A stretch of DNA of 64,000 bases from Mycobacterium rhizamassiliense (GCF_900157375.1 NZ_LT721901.1:2029498-2093497); one strand, 5' to 3'. Positions 27,190-36,060 are shown, numbered from the stretch's first letter. Notes: generated from the letters alone by a model not told the origin. Numbers and translations: made by a program.

Positions 27190-27287
27190 TTACTCGGCCT
27201 GAGCCGAGGGTGTATCAGCCCGACCCCCCGGGGCTGATGCACGACGACCTCCGCCTCCTCCCCCCCTGGCGGGGGTCGTCCCTTTTC
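27190..27287 (+). ncRNA. 6C small RNA (B11 family)
   Basis: An approximately 98-base RNA with two stem-loops presenting C-rich loops, the hallmark that gave the actinobacterial 6C family its name. Stem 1 is ATCAGCCC / GGGCTGAT with loop GACCCCCCG (six C, 27224-27229). Stem 2 is a 13-pair GACGACCTCCGCC / GGCGGGGGTCGTC with a loop holding seven C. The location, between Rv3660c (ssd) and Rv3661 homologues and in the ssd direction, is where M. tuberculosis encodes B11/6C. The C-rich loops pair with G-rich ribosome sites of target mRNAs; in corynebacteria and mycobacteria overexpression affects division and growth. Confidence 0.9.
27243..27286 (+). terminator. Intrinsic terminator of 6C RNA
   Basis: The second 6C stem-loop (27243-27280, 13 pairs with one T-G pair) is followed by CCTTTT at 27281-27286 and a second run of six T at 27295-27300. 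It stops the small RNA 180 bases before the ssd start. Confidence 0.85.
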
Positions 27288-27466
27288 TGGGGTCTTTTTT
27301 CCCCGAGATTTGCAGACTTGGCGCCCGTCAATCCACGTTGCGGGGCCGCCGCGATCGCGCGGCCGGGTGTTAGCCGGGCCGATGCCGTTACGCACACCTG
27401 AGCGTCCATCCACAAATCCAGCTTTTGGCACTGGTGTGCCAAGGTCACGGCCCGCACCGTGGGGTG

Positions 27467-28567
27467 GTGACCAGCAGCGCCCGCACCCCCGCAACGGCTG
27501 ATCCCGGCGTCCTGGCGGTGCTGACCGACCCGCAGTTGCGCGAGGAATTGGACCGCGTCGCCGCGGCCGTCGGCTTTCGCGTGGTGCACGCCCGTGGGTC
27601 TTCGGTGAGCAGGAAGACGTGGTCGGCCGCAGCGGCGGTGGTGCTCGACGAGACGGCGGCCGATCGCTGCGGACGGGCGGCGCTGCCGCGGCGCGCGCAC
27701 GTCACCGTGTTGACCGTCATCGAGCCGACGACCGCGACCTGGACGGCGGCCATCGCGGCCGGCGCACAGCAGGTGTTGCGCCTGCCCGAGCAGGAGGACG
27801 GGTTGGTGCGCGCCCTCGCCGAGGCCGCGGAATCGGCGCGCGACGACGGTGCGCGCGGCGAAGTCGTCGCCGTGATCGGAGGCTGCGGCGGTGCCGGCGC
27901 CTCGGTGTTCGCGGTCGCTTTGGCGCTCGGCGCCACCGATGCGCTGCTCGTCGACCTCGACGCCTGGGGCGGCGGAATCGATTTGCTGATGGGCAGCGAG
28001 GCCACACCGGGTCTGCGTTGGCCCGACTTGGCTTTGCAGGGCGGCCGCCTGGTCTGGTCGGCGGTGCGCGACGCGTTGCCGCGCCACCGCGGGGTCAGCT
28101 TCCTGTCCGGCACCCGGAGCGCTTACGAGTTGGAGGCCGGCCCGGTCGACGCCGTGATCGATGCGGGCCGGCGTGGGGGAGTGACCGTGGTCTGCGATCT
28201 TCCCCGCCGGCTGACCGACGCCACCCAGTCCGCGATGGATGCCGCCGACCTTGTCGTGGTCGTCAGCCCGTGTGATGTCCGGGCCTGCGCGGCCAGTGCG
28301 GCGATGGCCCCGGTGCTTTCCGCGAGCAATCCCAACCTCGGCCTGGTCGTCCGCGGTCCGTCTCCCGGCGGGTTGCGGGCGGCCGAGGTCGCCCACATCA
28401 CCGGCCTGCCGTTGCTGGCGTCGATGAGGCCGCAGCCGCAGCTGGCCGAGCGGCTCGAACATGGTGGCCTGCGGGTGGGGCGGCGGTCGCCGCTCGCGGC
28501 GGCGGCCGGGCGGGTGCTCGCCGTGCTGCCCCGGGCGACTCCTGAGCGGAAAGGCAAGGCGGCGTGA
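27467..28567 (+). CDS. ssd: Septum-site-determining protein Ssd (CpaE/TadZ/MinD-like)
   Basis: A 366-residue ParA/MinD superfamily protein at the head of the tad operon, equivalent to CpaE/TadZ, which place the pilus machine at the pole. The Walker A position reads GGCGGAGASV: the lysine and Ser/Thr of an active P-loop are missing, so ATP hydrolysis is doubtful. An N-terminal receiver-like region (about 10-110) comes first. In M. tuberculosis, overproduction of Ssd (Rv3660c) blocks septum formation. I chose GTG 27467; a GTG one codon upstream is also possible. The tadA start overlaps its stop (GTGA). Confidence 0.88.
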   Translation: MTSSARTPATADPGVLAVLTDPQLREELDRVAAAVGFRVVHARGSSVSRKTWSAAAAVVLDETAADRCGRAALPRRAHVTVLTVIEPTTATWTAAIAAGAQQVLRLPEQEDGLVRALAEAAESARDDGARGEVVAVIGGCGGAGASVFAVALALGATDALLVDLDAWGGGIDLLMGSEATPGLRWPDLALQGGRLVWSAVRDALPRHRGVSFLSGTRSAYELEAGPVDAVIDAGRRGGVTVVCDLPRRLTDATQSAMDAADLVVVVSPCDVRACAASAAMAPVLSASNPNLGLVVRGPSPGGLRAAEVAHITGLPLLASMRPQPQLAERLEHGGLRVGRRSPLAAAAGRVLAVLPRATPERKGKAA

Positions 28568-29727
28568 CTGATTCGCTGATCGAACGGGTGCGCGAGCGGC
28601 TGGCCGTCGAGTCCACCCCGCTGCGGCCCAACGTGGTGGCCGCCGCCATTCGTGCGGAGTCCGGTGGGATGCTCGGCGATACCGAGGTCCTCGCCAACCT
28701 TCGGGTGCTGCAAACCGAGCTGACCGGCGCCGGCATCCTCGAGCCGTTGCTCTGCGCCGACGGCACCACCGACGTCCTGGTGACCGCCCCCGACGCGGTC
28801 TGGGTCGACGATGGGAACGGATTGCGGCGCAGCCAGATTCGATTCGCCGACGAGGCGGCGGTGCGGCGTCTGGCGCAGCGGCTGGCGTTGGCCGCCGGCC
28901 GGCGCCTCGACGACGCGCAGCCCTGGGTCGACGGCCAGCTGGCCGGGATCGGCGCCGGCGGGTTCGCGGTGCGGTTGCACGCGGTGCTGCCGCCGGTCGC
29001 GGCCGACGGCACCTGCCTGTCGCTGCGGGTCCTGCGGCCGGCGACTCAGGACCTCGCGGGCCTGACCGCGGCGGGCGCGATCGACTCCCGGGCCGCCGCG
29101 CTGGTACACGACATCATCGCCGCCCGGCTGGCCTTCCTGGTGTCCGGGGGAACCGGCGCCGGCAAGACGACGCTGCTGGCGGCGATGCTCGGCGCCGTCT
29201 CGGCCAGCGAGCGAATCGTCTGCGTCGAGGACGCGGCCGAGCTGGCGCCGCGACACCCGCATCTGGTGAAGCTGGTCGCTCGGTGCGCGAATGTCGAAGG
29301 GGCGGGCGAGGTTCCCGTGCGCCAACTCGTCCGGCAGGCCCTGCGGATGCGGCCCGACCGCATCGTCGTCGGCGAGGTCAGGGGAGCCGAAGTCGTCGAC
29401 CTGTTGGCGGCGTTGAACACCGGGCACGACGGCGGCGCGGGCACGGTGCACGCCAACAGTCCCGGCGAGGTGCCCGCGCGGTTGGAGGCGTTGGGCGCCC
29501 TCGGCGGCCTGGATCGGGCCGCGTTGCACAGCCAACTCGCCGCCGCGGTCCAGGTGCTGCTGCACGTCGGACGCGACCGACGGGGCCGGCGCAGGCTGGC
29601 CGAGATCGCGGTGCTGCGCCCGATCGACGGACGCGTGCGGGCCGTCACGGCGTGGCACGCCGACCGCGGGATGACCGACGACGCGGCCGATCTGCATCGG
29701 CTGCTGCGAGCCCGGATCTCCGCATGA
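28564..29727 (+). CDS. tadA: Tad/Flp pilus assembly ATPase TadA
   Basis: A 387-residue secretion ATPase (GspE/CpaF family) that powers assembly of Flp-type pili at the inner membrane. Walker A GGTGAGKTT lies at about 195-203 (Lys201), the Asp box at VCVEDAAEL, Walker B at RIVVGEVRG and the His box at GHDGGAGTVHANS. GTG start overlaps ssd, and its TGA overlaps the tadB ATG. Confidence 0.93.
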   Translation: MTDSLIERVRERLAVESTPLRPNVVAAAIRAESGGMLGDTEVLANLRVLQTELTGAGILEPLLCADGTTDVLVTAPDAVWVDDGNGLRRSQIRFADEAAVRRLAQRLALAAGRRLDDAQPWVDGQLAGIGAGGFAVRLHAVLPPVAADGTCLSLRVLRPATQDLAGLTAAGAIDSRAAALVHDIIAARLAFLVSGGTGAGKTTLLAAMLGAVSASERIVCVEDAAELAPRHPHLVKLVARCANVEGAGEVPVRQLVRQALRMRPDRIVVGEVRGAEVVDLLAALNTGHDGGAGTVHANSPGEVPARLEALGALGGLDRAALHSQLAAAVQVLLHVGRDRRGRRRLAEIAVLRPIDGRVRAVTAWHADRGMTDDAADLHRLLRARISA

Positions 29728-30530
29728 CCGGGGCCACGGCCGCCGCGCTGTCGTTGTCATCGGCGCTCCTGGTCGTTCCCTCATCGCCGCGGCGCCGGCT
29801 CGGCGCGGTGGGCCCCGATTGGCGCCGGGCCCGGATCGGCCGACAAGGGGCCGCCTGCATGGCGGCGGGGGGCGCGCTCGCCGCCGCCATGCTGCTACCG
29901 CTGCCGACGGCGCTCGCGTTGTTCGCCGTCGCCGCGACAGCCGGTTCGCGCTATCGCCGCCGTCGCCGGATGCGGCGCACCGTCGACGAGGGCCGAAGCC
30001 TGGAGGCCGCGCTCGACGTCCTGGTCGGCGAGCTTCGGGTGGGCTCTCACCCGGTGCGCGCCTTCGAGATCGCCGCCGCCGAAACCGCTGGCGCAGTGGG
30101 GACGTCGCTGCATGCCGTCGCCGCGCGCGCCAAGCTGGGTGCCGACGTCACGGCCGGCCTGCGGGCCGCCGAGCGATCGTCGGCGCTGCCCGCGCATTGG
30201 GATCGACTCGCGGTGTGCTGGCAGCTGGCCACCGACCACGGGCTGGCGATCGCGACGCTGATGCGTGCCGCACAGCGCGATATTGCTGAGCGGCAACGGT
30301 TCTCGGTACGCGTCGCATCGGGTATGGCCGGGGCGCGCGCCACCGCGGCCATATTGGCCGGCTTGCCGGCGCTGGGCGTGCTGCTCGGGCAGCTGATCGG
30401 GGCCAGGCCGTTGAGCTTCCTGCTGGGCGGGGGCGCTGGCGGCTGGCTGCTGGTGGTGGGCTCGGCGCTGGCGTGCGCGGGATTGCTGTGGTCGGACCGG
30501 ATCACCGAGCGCGCGGAAGCGGGGACATGA
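29724..30530 (+). CDS. tadB: Tad pilus inner-membrane platform protein TadB
   Basis: A 268-residue protein with the type II secretion F domain (about 85-215) flanked by transmembrane helices at both ends. Start ATG 29724 overlaps tadA as ATGA. The F-domain core VDEGRSLEAALDVLVGELRVGSHPVRAFE is typical of actinobacterial TadB. Confidence 0.88.
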   Translation: MTGATAAALSLSSALLVVPSSPRRRLGAVGPDWRRARIGRQGAACMAAGGALAAAMLLPLPTALALFAVAATAGSRYRRRRRMRRTVDEGRSLEAALDVLVGELRVGSHPVRAFEIAAAETAGAVGTSLHAVAARAKLGADVTAGLRAAERSSALPAHWDRLAVCWQLATDHGLAIATLMRAAQRDIAERQRFSVRVASGMAGARATAAILAGLPALGVLLGQLIGARPLSFLLGGGAGGWLLVVGSALACAGLLWSDRITERAEAGT

Positions 30531-31114
30531 GCACCGCGTCGGTGTTGCTGGCCGTCGCGTTGTGGATTGGGCCCGGCCCGTCGGTGGTGCGGGCCCGAGC
30601 CGGACGCACCGCCGGACCGCGGCAGCGGCCACGGCCGGCGCGGGGTGCGGACCCGCTGGCCGTCGCGTCCAGCCTCGACGTGCTGGCAGTGTGCCTGACC
30701 GCGGGAATGGCGGTATCGACCGCTGCGGCGGCGGCAGCCGCCTCCGCGCCCTCGCGGCTGGGCCTGGCGCTGCGGCGCGCCGCCGATCTGCTGGCGCTCG
30801 GCGCCGATCCTGTTACCGCGTGGTCGATTTCGCCGTCACTGGCGATCGGCGCGGTCGACGTCCATACCGATGCGCTGCTGCGGCTGGCACGTCGTTCGGC
30901 GTCTTCGGGTGCGGCGCTGGCCGCCGGCGTCGCCGAGTTGGCTGACCAGTGCCGTCACGACGCGGCGCACGCGGCCACCGCGGCGGCCGAACGTGCCGGG
31001 GTGTTGATCGCGGGCCCGCTCGGGGTGTGCTTTCTGCCGGCGTTCGTGTGCCTGGGCATCGTCCCGGTGGTGGCCGGGCTGGCCGGCGACGTCCTGCAGT
31101 CGGGGCTGTTGTGA
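30527..31114 (+). CDS. tadC: Tad pilus inner-membrane platform protein TadC, short form
   Basis: A 195-residue T2SF-type membrane protein (Rv3657c family) with an N-terminal helix, a helical cytoplasmic bundle rich in alanine, and C-terminal hydrophobic segments ending LAGDVLQSGLL. ATG 30527 overlaps tadB as ATGA. It is short compared with full TadC proteins, as usual in mycobacteria, and probably pairs with TadB. Confidence 0.85.
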   Translation: MSTASVLLAVALWIGPGPSVVRARAGRTAGPRQRPRPARGADPLAVASSLDVLAVCLTAGMAVSTAAAAAAASAPSRLGLALRRAADLLALGADPVTAWSISPSLAIGAVDVHTDALLRLARRSASSGAALAAGVAELADQCRHDAAHAATAAAERAGVLIAGPLGVCFLPAFVCLGIVPVVAGLAGDVLQSGLL

Positions 31115-31141
31115 CACAACTATTAGAGGGGAGAACCATTG

Positions 31142-31342
31142 GTGATCAACATGTTTCGCACGGCCATAGCGCGGCTCGCCATCCTGGCGACCGACGAGTC
31201 GGGGATGTCGACGGTCGAGTACGCCATCGGTACCATCGCGGCGGCCGCGTTCGGCGCGATTCTCTACACCGTCGTCACCGGCGACTCCATCGTGACGGCG
31301 TTGACCAACATCATCGGCCGCGCGCTCAACACCAAGGTGTAG
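31142..31342 (+). CDS. flp: Flp-type pilin
   Basis: A 66-residue prepilin. The processing site is SG/MSTVEY, with the glutamate at +5 and tyrosine at +6 of the mature pilin, followed by the hydrophobic assembly helix AIGTIAAAAFGAILYTVV. I chose GTG 31142 because the ribosome site AGGGGAG (31127-31133) is 8 bases upstream; TTG 31139 and ATG 31151 are alternatives. The 27-base gap after tadC is the largest in the operon before this point, fitting separate translational control of an abundant pilin. No prepilin peptidase gene is nearby. Confidence 0.9.
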   Translation: MINMFRTAIARLAILATDESGMSTVEYAIGTIAAAAFGAILYTVVTGDSIVTALTNIIGRALNTKV

Positions 31343-31365
31343 CCGGCTGTGCCGGTGCGAGCACG

Positions 31366-31668
31366 GTGGAGGCGGCGCTGGGGATCGCCGCGCTGGTCGT
31401 GGTGCTGGTGCTGTGCCTGGCCGGGATCACGGCAGTGTCGATGCAGGTTCGCTGTGTCGACGCCGCCCGCGAGGCCGCGCGGCTGGCCGCGCGCGGGGAC
31501 GAACACGCGGCGGTCGACACCGCGCGTCGGCTCGCGCCCAGCGGGGCGCGGGTCCAGGTGCACCGCGACGGCGACTTCCTGGTCGCTACCGTCGTGGCGC
31601 ACTCAAACCTGCTGCCCGCGCTGGACATCGGCGCCCGCGCGGTCTCGGCAGCCGAGCCGCCGGGGTGA
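31366..31668 (+). CDS. TadE-like pseudopilin (Rv3655c family)
   Basis: A minor pilin-like protein with hydrophobic helix AALGIAALVVVLVLCLAGI and a small periplasmic domain (100 residues from GTG 31366). The conserved AGASTVEAAL stretch is coded just upstream of this GTG, so the true start may be earlier, inside the end of flp, at a non-canonical codon; the frame is open there but I find no ATG, GTG or TTG with a ribosome site. The 5' boundary is therefore uncertain. It lies in the tad operon and should act in pilus or pseudopilus assembly. Confidence 0.7.
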   Translation: MEAALGIAALVVVLVLCLAGITAVSMQVRCVDAAREAARLAARGDEHAAVDTARRLAPSGARVQVHRDGDFLVATVVAHSNLLPALDIGARAVSAAEPPG

Positions 31669-31684
31669 GCGCGGCTCGGCAACC

Positions 31685-31996
31685 GTGGTCGCGGCCGCCA
31701 TGGTCGCGGTGCTGCTGTGGGTCACCGGCGCCGGGGCATACGTCGGCTCGGCGGTGGTGGCGCGGCATCGTGCGCAGGCGGCCGCCGACCTGGCCGCGCT
31801 GGCCGCCGCGGCGCGGCTGCCGGCCGGTGCCGTGGCGGCGTGTGCGCGTGCGACGGCGGTGGCGCGCGAGATGCGGGTCGACGGCGTGCAATGCCGGGTG
31901 GACGATCTTGACATCGTCGTCACCACCGAGGTGCCCGTCGCGGTTGCCGGTGCGGCGCGAGCCGCCGCGAGGGCCGGACCGGTCGATGCGCCCTAG
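31685..31996 (+). CDS. TadE/TadG-like membrane protein (Rv3654c family)
   Basis: A short protein (103 residues from GTG 31685; ATG 31700 is an alternative) with one N-terminal transmembrane helix MVAVLLWVTGAGAYVGSAVVA followed by an Ala-rich helix (RHRAQAAADLAALAAAAR) and four cysteines or fewer. The RGSATVV residues coded immediately before the chosen start belong to the family, so the real start may be a little upstream, overlapping tadE. In M. tuberculosis Rv3654c has been reported as a secreted effector-like protein; the pilus link comes from the operon. The stop overlaps the stop of the convergent gene on one CTAG. Confidence 0.7.
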   Translation: MVAAAMVAVLLWVTGAGAYVGSAVVARHRAQAAADLAALAAAARLPAGAVAACARATAVAREMRVDGVQCRVDDLDIVVTTEVPVAVAGAARAAARAGPVDAP

Positions 31997-33021
31997 TCCG
32001 GGTTGCCCGACAACCCCGCGGCGGCGATCTCCTCGTCGCTGGGCAGCCGCAGCGAGAGCAGACCGGCGTAGGTATCCGGCTCGAGCTCCACCTGATTGAC
32101 CGTGACGTGCACCGGCACCCAGTCGGCGTCGTGGCCGCGCATCCGCAGGACGCGGCTGGTCGCACCCTTGCTGAACTCCTTGGTCATCGAGTTCAGCAGG
32201 CGCTGATCGTCGGGATGAACCTTCGGCGTATCGGCGTTGGCGCCGCGCCAGTCGTAGAAGGTGCACGGCTCGTCGAGCCACTTCAGCAGCGTCCAGGTCT
32301 TCAGGTCGACGAGTGCCCGGTGGACGCCGGCCTCGCGCAGCCCGTTGAGGATTCGCTGCGCCAGGTCGTCGGTGGAGGTCACCGGGCCCTTGAGCTCGGC
32401 TCGCCAGTTCATCGCGCGCGCGACCAGGTGGTCGCGGCCGTGCGGCCCGGGCTCCAGCGCGCTGCGTCCCACGAATCCGATGCGGATGGGGTTGCCCTGC
32501 CAGTCGGTGAGATCCCAAGTGCTGCAGAGGGTTAGCCCAGGCTCGGCCCGAACGGCCATGGCCAGGACCTTGGTTTCGTTCGGATTGAGCTCGCGGTTGG
32601 GCAGGTCTTCGGCGAACGCCCTGCCGAAGGTGACCTCGACTTCGGGGTTCTTGCCGCTGTTGACCAGCGACTCGCGGGTATCGGTGGCCACGCCCAGGGT
32701 CAGGTCCCACTTCAGCGGGCCCGGCGTCGGTCGCTCGGGTGGATCCTCGTCGGGTGGGCCCGTCCAGACATGTACGCCGTGCAGGCGCCCGTCGGACATC
32801 AGCACCGGCTCGGTGCGGATCACCCGGTCGTGCTTGGGGGTGATGCTGCTCAAGCTCTGTCCGGTCTGCATCGACTCGGCAATCGCTGTCCGGACCGCGG
32901 AGAGATGGGGACTGCGGCGCAGGAACGTCGTGATGGGTACCAAGTTCTTCAGCTGTCGTCCCTGCGCGACTACAGCCGGTTCGTCCCCCAGCGTCTCCAC
33001 GAGCAACCAGTCGTGGGCCAT
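31993..33021 (-). CDS. PAS-GAF-PAS sensor-like protein (Rv3651 family)
   Basis: A 342-residue soluble protein. M. tuberculosis Rv3651 has a known crystal structure with a central GAF domain between two PAS domains; the sequence here follows it throughout (MAHDWLLVETLGDEPAVVA at the start, HVTVNQVELEPDTYAGLLSLRL at the end). No output domain is present, so it is a stand-alone ligand sensor. The start is ATG 33021; an upstream in-frame ATG at 33093 would add 24 residues not seen in the homologue. M. tuberculosis has a PE gene (PE33) upstream in this position; the 242 bases here show none. Confidence 0.88.
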   Translation of the reverse strand: MAHDWLLVETLGDEPAVVAQGRQLKNLVPITTFLRRSPHLSAVRTAIAESMQTGQSLSSITPKHDRVIRTEPVLMSDGRLHGVHVWTGPPDEDPPERPTPGPLKWDLTLGVATDTRESLVNSGKNPEVEVTFGRAFAEDLPNRELNPNETKVLAMAVRAEPGLTLCSTWDLTDWQGNPIRIGFVGRSALEPGPHGRDHLVARAMNWRAELKGPVTSTDDLAQRILNGLREAGVHRALVDLKTWTLLKWLDEPCTFYDWRGANADTPKVHPDDQRLLNSMTKEFSKGATSRVLRMRGHDADWVPVHVTVNQVELEPDTYAGLLSLRLPSDEEIAAAGLSGNPD

Positions 33022-33263
33022 GCGATCGATTTTAAGGCCGCCGGCGACGTGATTGGTGGCCAGCCGTGCCGTCGAGGTGTTTGCAAACGCCATCGCCGAC
33101 TTGGTAGTTTGCTGCTGCGCCCGCCTAGTCGGGGTCTGCGAACGGGTCGCGTTGTCCGACCGTTCGCCGCATTACGCCCACGCTGGCGTTTTCCCAGCGG
33201 GGACAGATCCGTGGAGGTCGACCGTCGAGGGGTCGGTCGCCATCCGCCGGATTGCCCCAACAG

Positions 33264-35585
33264 CTACGGCAGCTGCGCGAGGACCAGTCGAAGCACCCGC
33301 ACGGCTCCCGCCTTGTCCAGGGGGTCGTTGCCGTTGCCGCACTTCGGGGACTGCACGCACGACGGGCAGCCGCGTGGGCATTCGCAGGCTTCGATGGCCG
33401 CGGCCGTCGCACTCAACCAGGTGCGGGCCTGCCGGAATCCGCGTTCGGCGAATCCCGCGCCGCCCGGATGGCCGTCGTAGACAAAGACACTGGGCAGGCC
33501 CTGCGGATCGGGACCGATCGCGGTCGACAGGCCGCCGATGTCGCCGCGGTCGCAGCTGGCCACCAGAGGCAGCAGCCCGATGGCGGCATGCTCGGCGGCG
33601 TGCAGCGCCCCGGGAATCTGCGATAGGTCAATCCCGTTGTCTTCCAATGCCTCCGGTGTGATCGTGTACATGGCTGCCATCGTGGACAGGCTGTGTTGCG
33701 GCATCTGCAGCTCGATGAAGTCGATCACCTCGCCGGAGAGCAACCGGCGCAGGTAGCCCACCACCTGGTGGGTCACCGTGACCGGCACCAGGCCCAGGGT
33801 GACCGGGCCGTACGTCAGGCGCTCCCCGGTGCCGGTCAGTGCGATGTCGGTGATTTCGCGCGCGAACGTCGCATAGCCGGGATCCTCGGCATGCACGAAC
33901 GCGATCTGTTCGTCGAGATCCAGCGAGTCGACGACATAACTCTCGCCCTGGTGCAGATACACCGCCCCCGGGTGCACCGATGCCGGGGCCTGGCCCACCC
34001 CGGTGCTGCCCAGCAGCCGCCCGGTGTCGGCCTCCACGATGACGACCTGGCCGCCGATCGAACCCCGAATGTCCACGGCGCCATGCGGTTCCAGGCCCGG
34101 CGCGGGAAAGTACTTGTCGCCGCGCCGGCGCAACAGCCCGTCGTCGACCAGGCCGTCGGCCACATCCGTTGCCTCCAGGTCCCTGATCTCCGCGACATCG
34201 AGTGGCAATTCTGTTGCTGCACAGAGTAGTTGGGGCCCGAGAATATACGGATTGCCGGGGTCGATGACCACGCGCTCGACCGGCTTGTCCAGCAACGCGG
34301 CCGGGTTGTGCACCAGGTAGGTGTCCAGGGGGTCGTCGCGGGCGATCAGCACCACCAAGGCGCCCTGGCCGCGACGGCCCGAGCGGCCCGCCTGCTGCCA
34401 GAACGACGCGACCGTCCCCGGAAAACCGGCCAGCACCACCGCATCCAGCCCGGCGATGTCCACACCCAGCTCCAGCGCGTTGGTGGTAGCCAGTCCCCGC
34501 AGCCGGCCCTCGGCCAGGTCACGCTCCAGCGCGCTGCGGTCCTCGGCGAGATAACCGGCCCGATACGACGCCACCTTCGACGACAGCTCCGGCGCGATAT
34601 CGTCCAGGCGCCCTTGGGCTCCCAGCGCGGTCAGCTCCGCGGCGCGCCGGGAACGGACGAACGTCAGTGTCTGGGCGCCCTCGGCGATCAGGTCCGCCAT
34701 CACCCGCGCGGCCTCGGCGCCGGCCGAACGGCGCACCGGGGCGCCGTTCTCACCGGTGAGGTCGGCGCGCAGCGCCGGCTCCCACAACGCCACGGTCCGT
34801 GCGCCCTGCGGCGAACCGTCGTCGACGATCTCTTCGACTGGGAGACCGATGAGTTCGGACGCCGTCGTGCCCGGCGAGTCCGTCGTCGCACTGGCGAAGA
34901 TCACCGTCGGCGACGCCGAATACCGCGCGCACAGCCGCAGCAGGCGGCGCAGCACCATCGCCACGTTCGAGCCGAAAACGCCGCGGTAGTAATGACATTC
35001 GTCGACGACGATGAACCGCAGCCCGCGCAACAACACGGCCCAGCGGGGGTGGTTGCGCAGTATCGACAAATGGATCATGTCGGGATTGGAGAACAGCCAC
35101 CGCGAGCGCTCCCGGGCGAAGCGGCGTACCTCGGTAGGGCTGTCGCCGTCATAGGCGGTGGGCGCCACCGCGAAATCCGGGGAGGCCAAGCGCGGGACGG
35201 CGGCCGTCAGCGCGTGCGCGGCCCGCAATTGGTCGTGGCCCAACGCTTTCGTCGGCGACAAATACAGCACCCGGGCGCGCGGATCGGTCGCGAGCGCGTT
35301 GAGGACGGGAAGTTGGTAGGCAAGGGATTTACCCGACGCGGTACCGGTACTCACCACCACGTGGCGCCCGGAATAGGCCAGTTCGGCCGCCTGCGCCTGA
35401 TGTGACCACGGGTCACTGATGCCGCGTTCGGCGAAAGCCCGAATCACATCCGGATCGGCCCAGGTCGGCCAATTGTGCGCTCTGCCAGTGCGGGCGGGCA
35501 GTTCGGCGACGTGGCGCAGCGGACGCTCGTCGGTCGCTGTACCGGCGAGCGCCACGGCGAGCAGGTCGCTGCCGAAACTGGCCAC
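33264..35585 (-). CDS. SF2 helicase of the MrfA/SftH type with DUF1998 zinc domain
   Basis: A 773-residue DNA repair helicase (Rv3649 family). Motif I is STGTASGKS near residue 80, motif [11 protein letters not shown], motif III SATT, motif [14 protein letters not shown]. The C-terminal DUF1998 domain holds a four-cysteine cluster in [17 protein letters not shown]. The mycobacterial family member SftH is a 3'-5' translocase, and the Bacillus homologue MrfA repairs mitomycin-C damage; that role is inference here. GTG 35585 is chosen because GGAGGG lies 8 bases upstream. It diverges from cspA. Confidence 0.92.
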   Translation of the reverse strand: MASFGSDLLAVALAGTATDERPLRHVAELPARTGRAHNWPTWADPDVIRAFAERGISDPWSHQAQAAELAYSGRHVVVSTGTASGKSLAYQLPVLNALATDPRARVLYLSPTKALGHDQLRAAHALTAAVPRLASPDFAVAPTAYDGDSPTEVRRFARERSRWLFSNPDMIHLSILRNHPRWAVLLRGLRFIVVDECHYYRGVFGSNVAMVLRRLLRLCARYSASPTVIFASATTDSPGTTASELIGLPVEEIVDDGSPQGARTVALWEPALRADLTGENGAPVRRSAGAEAARVMADLIAEGAQTLTFVRSRRAAELTALGAQGRLDDIAPELSSKVASYRAGYLAEDRSALERDLAEGRLRGLATTNALELGVDIAGLDAVVLAGFPGTVASFWQQAGRSGRRGQGALVVLIARDDPLDTYLVHNPAALLDKPVERVVIDPGNPYILGPQLLCAATELPLDVAEIRDLEATDVADGLVDDGLLRRRGDKYFPAPGLEPHGAVDIRGSIGGQVVIVEADTGRLLGSTGVGQAPASVHPGAVYLHQGESYVVDSLDLDEQIAFVHAEDPGYATFAREITDIALTGTGERLTYGPVTLGLVPVTVTHQVVGYLRRLLSGEVIDFIELQMPQHSLSTMAAMYTITPEALEDNGIDLSQIPGALHAAEHAAIGLLPLVASCDRGDIGGLSTAIGPDPQGLPSVFVYDGHPGGAGFAERGFRQARTWLSATAAAIEACECPRGCPSCVQSPKCGNGNDPLDKAGAVRVLRLVLAQLP

Positions 35586-35687
35586 GTCGCACCCTCCAAG
35601 AATCCGCCGGGTACCGAAGTCTGTCGCCGACGCGATGAACATGGTTGACTGTTGGCGGTCGCAGCTTCTGTGTTCGTGTCAAAACCT

Positions 35688-35722
35688 TCGCAGGAACAAC
35701 GTTGCGGCCGCGGTTCCTGCGA
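35688..35722. repeat. 10-base inverted repeat in the cspA leader region
   Basis: TCGCAGGAAC (35688-35697) and GTTCCTGCGA (35713-35722) are perfect reverse complements separated by 15 bases. They lie 114 bases upstream of the cspA ATG and 103 bases upstream of the helicase start. They could be an operator in the divergent promoter region or a hairpin in a long cspA 5' leader. Confidence 0.65.
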
Positions 35723-35835
35723 GGTTATCGGTCGGGCGAAGTTCCGGCGACTCTGCGAGGTATGGCGGTCGTATTCGGCGCCCGGGGCATCGGAAGGCGG
35801 CGCCCCGCACCCAGAAGAAAAGGAAAGATCGAGAA

Positions 35836-36039
35836 ATGCCACAGGGAACTGTGAAGTGGTTCAACGCGGAGAAGGGGTTCGGCTTTATCGCCCCTGAAGA
35901 TGGTTCCGCGGATGTTTTTGTCCACTACACGGAGATCCAGGGTTCGGGCTTCCGCACCCTCGAAGAAAACCAGAAGGTCGAGTTCGAGATCGGCCACAGC
36001 CCTAAGGGCCCCCAGGCCACCGGAGTCCGCTCGGTCTAG
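35836..36039 (+). CDS. cspA: Cold-shock protein CspA
   Basis: A 67-residue cold-shock domain RNA chaperone. RNP1 KGFGFI and RNP2 VFVHY are intact. The ribosome site GAAAAGGAAAG precedes ATG 35836. A strong terminator follows 21 bases after the stop, so it is a single-gene transcription unit. The 250-base divergent leader contains an inverted repeat (35688-35722). Confidence 0.95.
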   Translation: MPQGTVKWFNAEKGFGFIAPEDGSADVFVHYTEIQGSGFRTLEENQKVEFEIGHSPKGPQATGVRSV

Positions 36040-36060
36040 ATCGAGCAGATTCCGACGAAG

